Shown: in pieces, positions 59,199-62,675 of the stretch | Numbering within the stretch: the first letter of the stretch is position 1 | How the letters are laid out: each line of letters starts with the position of its first letter | Assembly: GCA_902798825.1 (NCBI GenBank) | Contig: CADBYI010000005.1 | Location: 11,726 to 74,400 of the forward strand | Reading direction: 5' to 3' | From: an uncultured Eubacteriales bacterium | GTDB lineage: Bacteria > Bacillota > Clostridia > Christensenellales > CAG-138 | DNA: 62,675 bases | Made by a program: the position numbers and the translations under genes | The notes under the pieces: generated by a model | Seen by the model: the letters and a program-made list of their open reading frames with translations, nothing else | What the model was told of the DNA's origin: nothing | Database searches by the model: none

Positions 59199-59351
59199 TT
59201 ATTCGCAGTAGGGATCGTTTCTGTCCCTTCTCTGCTTCTGCTCCGTTTCCATCTGTCGGTCCTGTTCCTTGCGCTCGTTCCGGTTCTTTTTGTCCTTGTT
59301 CTGGCCATTCTGACCGGAGTAGGAACGCTCAAACTCATCGAAGAAAGACAT
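59199..59351 (-). CDS. Small hydrophilic protein, unknown
   Basis: 50 residues, starting MSFFDEFERSYSGQNGQNKD, extremely rich in Lys, Arg, Gln and Asp, ending NDPYCE. A good GGGAGGT site supports translation. No recognised family; it looks intrinsically disordered. Stands alone between the SPOCS gene (convergent) and the transposase. Confidence 0.55.
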   Translation of the reverse strand: MSFFDEFERSYSGQNGQNKDKKNRNERKEQDRQMETEQKQRRDRNDPYCE

Positions 59352-59440
59352 CTTTATACCTCCCGGTGTTGTTCGGCTTCTGGCCGACGAGGATAGTCTT
59401 TCCAAGGGAACGGGCCCTATGCTGGAAAATGCTGGAACGA

Positions 59441-59959
59441 TCACTCCGTATACAGCTCGTCCTGTGCCCACCGAGCCGGGTTGCTGTCGATATAGAGCCA
59501 GCATTCCGTATAGTCCTTCTCGTTGCGAACGACGTGGTCATAAAAGGAGCGCTGAAACAAGGGCTTGCCGTTCAGATAAGGTCTCGCCGCCCGTGTGCTC
59601 AGTGACTTTAGCGCCCCGATTACGGCCCCTACCGTAGGGGACGGGCTTGCCCGTCCCGCATCCTCCTGTAGTCTCAGCAAAAGGTGGATATGATTGGGCA
59701 TGATAACATATGTATCCACCAAAACGGTCGGGAATCGCTTTGGAATGGCAGCGATCTGTTGTTCGACGATGTGCCCCAGGTTGGTACATTTTACCACGGG
59801 ACGGGCAAGCCCGTCCCCTACAGCGTCTAAAAGGATTTGTGAAAACAGCCCTTTGCGTTCATGCGCACATATGGTGATACAATACGCCCCTGGCGTACTG
59901 TAATCGTACCGGGACAGACGATTGGGCTTTCTCTTGGGATATTTCTCCATGCTCTTCAT
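59441..59959 (-). CDS. REP-associated tyrosine transposase (RAYT, Y1/HUH family)
   Basis: 172 residues. KPNRLSRYDYSTPGAYCITIC and the HUH metal motif MPNHIHLLL place it in the IS200/REP-associated Y1 group; the Tyr in RNEKDYTECWLYI is the nucleophile. A REP palindrome lies just upstream (59976-60016), and two more lie inside the reading frame. Such proteins mobilise REP hairpins. No Shine-Dalgarno is visible; an ATG nine bases further downstream (59950) is also possible. Confidence 0.85.
   Translation of the reverse strand: MKSMEKYPKRKPNRLSRYDYSTPGAYCITICAHERKGLFSQILLDAVGDGLARPVVKCTNLGHIVEQQIAAIPKRFPTVLVDTYVIMPNHIHLLLRLQEDAGRASPSPTVGAVIGALKSLSTRAARPYLNGKPLFQRSFYDHVVRNEKDYTECWLYIDSNPARWAQDELYTE
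59638..59657. repeat. REP palindrome inside the RAYT gene, copy A
   Basis: GGGACGGG-cttg-CCCGTCCC, perfect. Codes for residues GRASPS in frame. Confidence 0.8.
59798..59817. repeat. REP palindrome inside the RAYT gene, copy B
   Basis: GGGACGGG-caag-CCCGTCCC, perfect. Codes for residues GDGLARPV in frame. Confidence 0.8.
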
Positions 59960-59975
59960 GTAAGCAGAATAGCAT

Positions 59976-60016
59976 ATATGCCCTGGGAGGGGCAAGCCCC
60001 TCCCCCCACGGCATAT
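59976..60016. repeat. REP element upstream of the RAYT gene
   Basis: Outer arms ATATGCC / GGCATAT and inner arms GGGAGGGG-caag-CCCCTCCC. Different stem sequence from the two internal copies but the same loop (caag). Confidence 0.75.
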
Positions 60017-60028
60017 CCCTGTGCATCC

Positions 60029-60676
60029 CTATTTGCCGCGTTTCCTTTCGTCCGCCTCGATGTCGGCCTTCCAGGAAGCGGTCACGGGGCGGCTCATGCG
60101 CAGGTTGCAAATGGTGTCGCCGAGCACCCGGGCGTTGAGCTCCATGCCCGCGGTGTCCTGAACGTACTTCACCGCCCGATCCCGATGGATGCCGATGCTC
60201 TCGGCGGCGGAGATGGCGTCGAAGTTGGCCCCCAGGAACAAAAACTCCCAGCCGTACCGGTCCTTTTGCCGCTCCACCATCTGCCTCACCTCCGCCTTGG
60301 TGTAGCGGTGGCTGGCGTTCTCCATGCCGTCGGTGGTGATGACGAAGATGGTGTGCTCCGGCACGTCCTCCGCCCGGGCGTACTTGTGGACGTTCCCGAT
60401 GTGGTGGATGGCGCCGCCCAGGGCGTCCAGCAGGGCCGTGCAGCCCCGGGGGATATAGTCCCGGGTCGTCATGGGCTCCACCCGGCTTAGGGTCACCCGA
60501 TCGTGGAGCACCCGGCTGCCGTTGGAAAAGAGGACGGTGGACACATAGGCCTCCCCCTCCTCCCGGCGCTGCTTGTCGATCATGCTGTTGAAGCCGCCGA
60601 TGGTGTCCGCCTCCATGCCGCTCATGCTGCCGCTCTCGTCCAGAATGAATACCAGTTCCGTCAAACCCTTCCTCAT
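60029..60676 (-). CDS. VWA-domain protein
   Basis: 215 residues, one von Willebrand A domain with an intact MIDAS: DESGSMS at the start, Thr in GCTALLDALG and Asp in TTDGMENAS. Similar to TerY-type stress VWA proteins, but without their Cys-rich tail. It probably binds a partner through a divalent cation. AGGAGG site. The macro-domain gene lies upstream on the same strand. Confidence 0.85.
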   Translation of the reverse strand: MRKGLTELVFILDESGSMSGMEADTIGGFNSMIDKQRREEGEAYVSTVLFSNGSRVLHDRVTLSRVEPMTTRDYIPRGCTALLDALGGAIHHIGNVHKYARAEDVPEHTIFVITTDGMENASHRYTKAEVRQMVERQKDRYGWEFLFLGANFDAISAAESIGIHRDRAVKYVQDTAGMELNARVLGDTICNLRMSRPVTASWKADIEADERKRGK

Positions 60677-60841
60677 GTTTCCGTCCTCCTAACTGAAAAT
60701 GGTCACGGGGTTTTCTCACCCTGTGACCACAGTATAGGATATCAGAAAAGGGTTTTGGTCGCCTGCCAGGCGACAAATACAGGCTGTCAAGAAAGTGTGC
60801 CGGAAGCCGTTTTGTCCGTGCCCGAGCTATCGACAGCCTGG

Positions 60842-61939
60842 TCAGCTGCCCAGAAGGGGCTGGTCGTAATCGAAGAGGAGCTCGTTCACAGCCAGCACGT
60901 CGTATAGCTTCTCCCGGATGCAGTACTCCACGATGATGTCCCCCAGATAGCTCCTGGACAGGGTGAATCCCGCCCGGGAGAGGAGCTGCTGGGTCTCGGC
61001 AAAGTTCAGGCGCAGGGCCAGGGCAAAGGCCACGGCGGTGGTCTTGGAGGGCTTGTAGCGGGGGTCGGAACGGATCTTGGAGAACAGCTTCCGGCTCACG
61101 TTGGCCCGCTTATAGCATTGGACGTCTGTCATGCCCTTCTCGTCGATGAGCCTGAGCAAGGTGGCGGAGAAGCCCTCGTCCAGCTGACCGAGCATCCGCT
61201 GCAGGTCCGTATCCGGTTGCTTCGCCTTGGCCCCAGGAAGGGGCGGCTGGGGCGGCCGCTGAGGGGCCATGGAGGGCCGGGGCCGGGCATCGGCATAGCA
61301 GGCGTCCTCCAGCTGGCTTGGGGCAAACAGCTCCCCCGTGTCCTCATCGGGGCGCCCCTTCGGTTCCCGTTGCCAGCGGTTGGAATAGAGGTTTCGAGGC
61401 TTCTTCAGCTCCGCCTCGGCATAGGCGTCGTCGATGAAGCTTTGGACCGCTTCGTGGGCCCCGCCCAGCAAAAAGGCGGTCTTGTCGAACAGGACCAGAT
61501 AGACCGTCAAATCGTGATCCTGCAAAAAGGCGGCGATGGCCTCCTGAGCCACCCGGAAGGCCTCCGCCTTGGGGTAGCCGTAGACGCCGCTGGAGATCAG
61601 GGGGAAGGCCACGCTTTCGCAGTCGCGGGCCGCCGCCAGCTCCAGGGAGCGGCGATAGCAGGACCGCAGCAGATGCTCCTCCCCGTGTTGGCCGCCCTGC
61701 CAGACGGGACCCACGGTGTGGATGACGTATTTGGCCGGCAGATCATAGCCCCCGGTGAGCTTGGCCTCCCCGGTCCGGCAGCCGCCCAGCGTCCGGCACT
61801 CATCCAAAAGCTTCGGCCCCGCGGCCCGATGGATGGCCCCGTCCACCCCGCCGCCCCCCAGCAGCGAGGGGTTGGCCGCGTTGACGACGGCGTCCACGGC
61901 CATCTTCGTGATATCGTTGCGCACCAATAAAAGAGGCAT
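60842..61939 (-). CDS. Macro-domain protein with C-terminal helical (HTH-like) domain
   Basis: 365 residues. Macro domain (1-165): [27 protein letters not shown] and [12 protein letters not shown] bind ADP-ribose and often hydrolyse ADP-ribosyl or O-acetyl-ADP-ribose groups. A Pro/Gln linker (about 185-265) leads to a C-terminal helical part ([43 protein letters not shown]) resembling an XRE-like domain. GGGAGGGCGG site. Together with the VWA protein it may be a stress or NAD-related pair. Confidence 0.85.
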   Translation of the reverse strand: MPLLLVRNDITKMAVDAVVNAANPSLLGGGGVDGAIHRAAGPKLLDECRTLGGCRTGEAKLTGGYDLPAKYVIHTVGPVWQGGQHGEEHLLRSCYRRSLELAAARDCESVAFPLISSGVYGYPKAEAFRVAQEAIAAFLQDHDLTVYLVLFDKTAFLLGGAHEAVQSFIDDAYAEAELKKPRNLYSNRWQREPKGRPDEDTGELFAPSQLEDACYADARPRPSMAPQRPPQPPLPGAKAKQPDTDLQRMLGQLDEGFSATLLRLIDEKGMTDVQCYKRANVSRKLFSKIRSDPRYKPSKTTAVAFALALRLNFAETQQLLSRAGFTLSRSYLGDIIVEYCIREKLYDVLAVNELLFDYDQPLLGS

Positions 61940-62002
61940 ACCCGCCCTCCCGTTCGTTGATGGGACAAGTATACCTCTTTTTGCTTATGGACGCAATACG
62001 CC

Positions 62003-62675
62003 TTACTTTTTACAGTGGACGGCGATGGCCTGCTCCGCAAACGCGCCCGTGCCGAGGCCGCCCACCTTGTCGATGTTTTCGGTCATGGACCCGCCCCCGC
62101 CGTACATCTTGGAAAGGCTCAGCAAAATCTCATCCGAGCAGGTGTAAAAGTGCTCCGTGATGTAGCCCTGGAGCCGGTTCACCAGGGCCTGGGCCTCCGC
62201 CGATGCAGGGTCCGTGTCCCGTATGGCCCCGAATGCCCGGAAGATGTCCATCATGCCCCGGGCGATGGCCTCCCCCTGCTCCCTGGTGCGGCCCTTGGCC
62301 TTTTGCTCATACTCCTTCCACTCGGGCGTGGTGCCCCAGGACGCCTTGGCCTCCCGGGCGTACTCGTCGATCTTCCTCGTGTCGAACGCTCTGAAATCCG
62401 TCAATGGTTTCACCCCCATTCCTTTGATACCCTTGGCTAAGTCGATCAGGTTCTCCAGATGCTCCCGCTTCAGCTCCAGCAATTTGATCTGCTGATCCAG
62501 GGCCCGGTTTCGATCGAAGGTGGGGCTGTCCAATATGGCCCCGATGTCCTTCAGGGGGAACTGGAGCTCCCGAAAGAGCAGGATGCTCTGGAGCCGGATC
62601 AAGGAGCTTTCGTCATACAGCCGATAGCCGGCCTCAGTGACGGCCACCGGTTTTAACAGGCCCAGCTTATCGTAG
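62003..62675 (-). CDS. MerR-family regulator with TipAS-like domain (5' truncated by window edge)
   Basis: 223 residues visible; the first residues (YDKLGLLKPVAVTEAGYRLYDE) are the second half of the MerR winged helix, so only a few N-terminal residues are outside. A coiled coil (about 60-85) and a C-terminal TipAS-type ligand domain (EQGEAIARGMMDIFRAFG, HFYTCSDEILLSLSKMYGGGG) follow. TipAS domains bind diverse drug-like molecules and induce resistance genes; the target is not known. Confidence 0.85.
   Translation of the reverse strand, partial: YDKLGLLKPVAVTEAGYRLYDESSLIRLQSILLFRELQFPLKDIGAILDSPTFDRNRALDQQIKLLELKREHLENLIDLAKGIKGMGVKPLTDFRAFDTRKIDEYAREAKASWGTTPEWKEYEQKAKGRTREQGEAIARGMMDIFRAFGAIRDTDPASAEAQALVNRLQGYITEHFYTCSDEILLSLSKMYGGGGSMTENIDKVGGLGTGAFAEQAIAVHCKK

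Noticed and set aside
60842..61939. Macro domain as the ThsA-like part of a type II Thoeris with the TIR genes
   Set aside because: It is 15 kb away on the other strand, has no membrane helices and carries an HTH-like tail, so there is no support for joining it to the TIR operon.

Overview
The window looks like a chromosomal segment of a GC-rich, spore-forming, probably gut-dwelling Clostridia (Bacillota) bacterium. Pointers are strong GGAGG-type ribosome binding sites, a SPOCS/LysM spore-coat-type protein, TRAP-like and FeoB transporters, and a Tet(W)-like integrative element of the kind common in gut Firmicutes. Genus is not assigned.

Left part (1-18201, nearly all minus strand): a gamma-polyglutamate / gamma-glutamyl locus. 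PgsB and PgsC (synthesis) are followed by a fused double PgsW and a truncated secreted protein. Further right are an M14-like zinc hydrolase, a 51-residue membrane protein, a TRAP-type permease, an EPAA-repeat lipoprotein, a Tat-exported gamma-glutamyltransferase with its own tatA-tatA-tatC genes, a NagA-like protein that has lost its metal ligands, a Sel1 protein, a second (Sec-exported) gamma-glutamyltransferase, an SLC13-type permease, a secreted beta-repeat protein and a HisJ-type phosphatase. The likely theme is making, trimming and re-importing gamma-glutamyl polymer.

18202-27640: guaA, here only the ATP-pyrophosphatase subunit without a glutaminase domain, followed by an integrative mobilizable element of about 8 kb inserted at its 3' end: XRE regulator, excisionase, tyrosine integrase, MobC, RepA-like ATPase, oriT, MobV relaxase, tnpV remnant, and a Tet(W)-like ribosomal protection gene with a leader-peptide attenuator. 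Imperfect att copies are visible at both ends.

27640-36226: a ferrous-iron uptake operon (feoA-feoA-feoB, Cys-rich protein, HMA protein) opposite a DtxR-family regulator, with three dyads between them; then a hybrid sensor kinase overlapping a sugar-binding-type lipoprotein; then tRNA-Asn with a 34-bp copy of its 3' end nearby.

36372-52353 (plus strand): the most unusual region. Three tandem proteins have an N-terminal TIR or TIR-like domain, one membrane helix, a Pro/Thr linker (two of the three) and C-terminal leucine-rich repeats, a Toll-receptor-like layout in reverse order. They are followed by an HD-RyR protein and a SLOG-SLATT membrane protein. This combination fits a nucleotide-second-messenger defence or surface-sensing system: receptor TIR enzyme, messenger-binding RyR/SLOG, membrane effector. 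Next come an NlpC/P60-like lipoprotein, a PIG-L deacetylase with its own membrane helices and leucine-rich repeats, and alanine racemase.

52416-62675: apbE opposite a membrane-anchored barnase with barstar, argS-serS, a SPOCS-LysM protein, a RAYT transposase with REP palindromes (two of them inside its reading frame), a VWA protein, a macro-domain protein with a DNA-binding-like tail, and a truncated MerR/TipAS regulator. All functional statements come from motifs read by eye; no database search was run.
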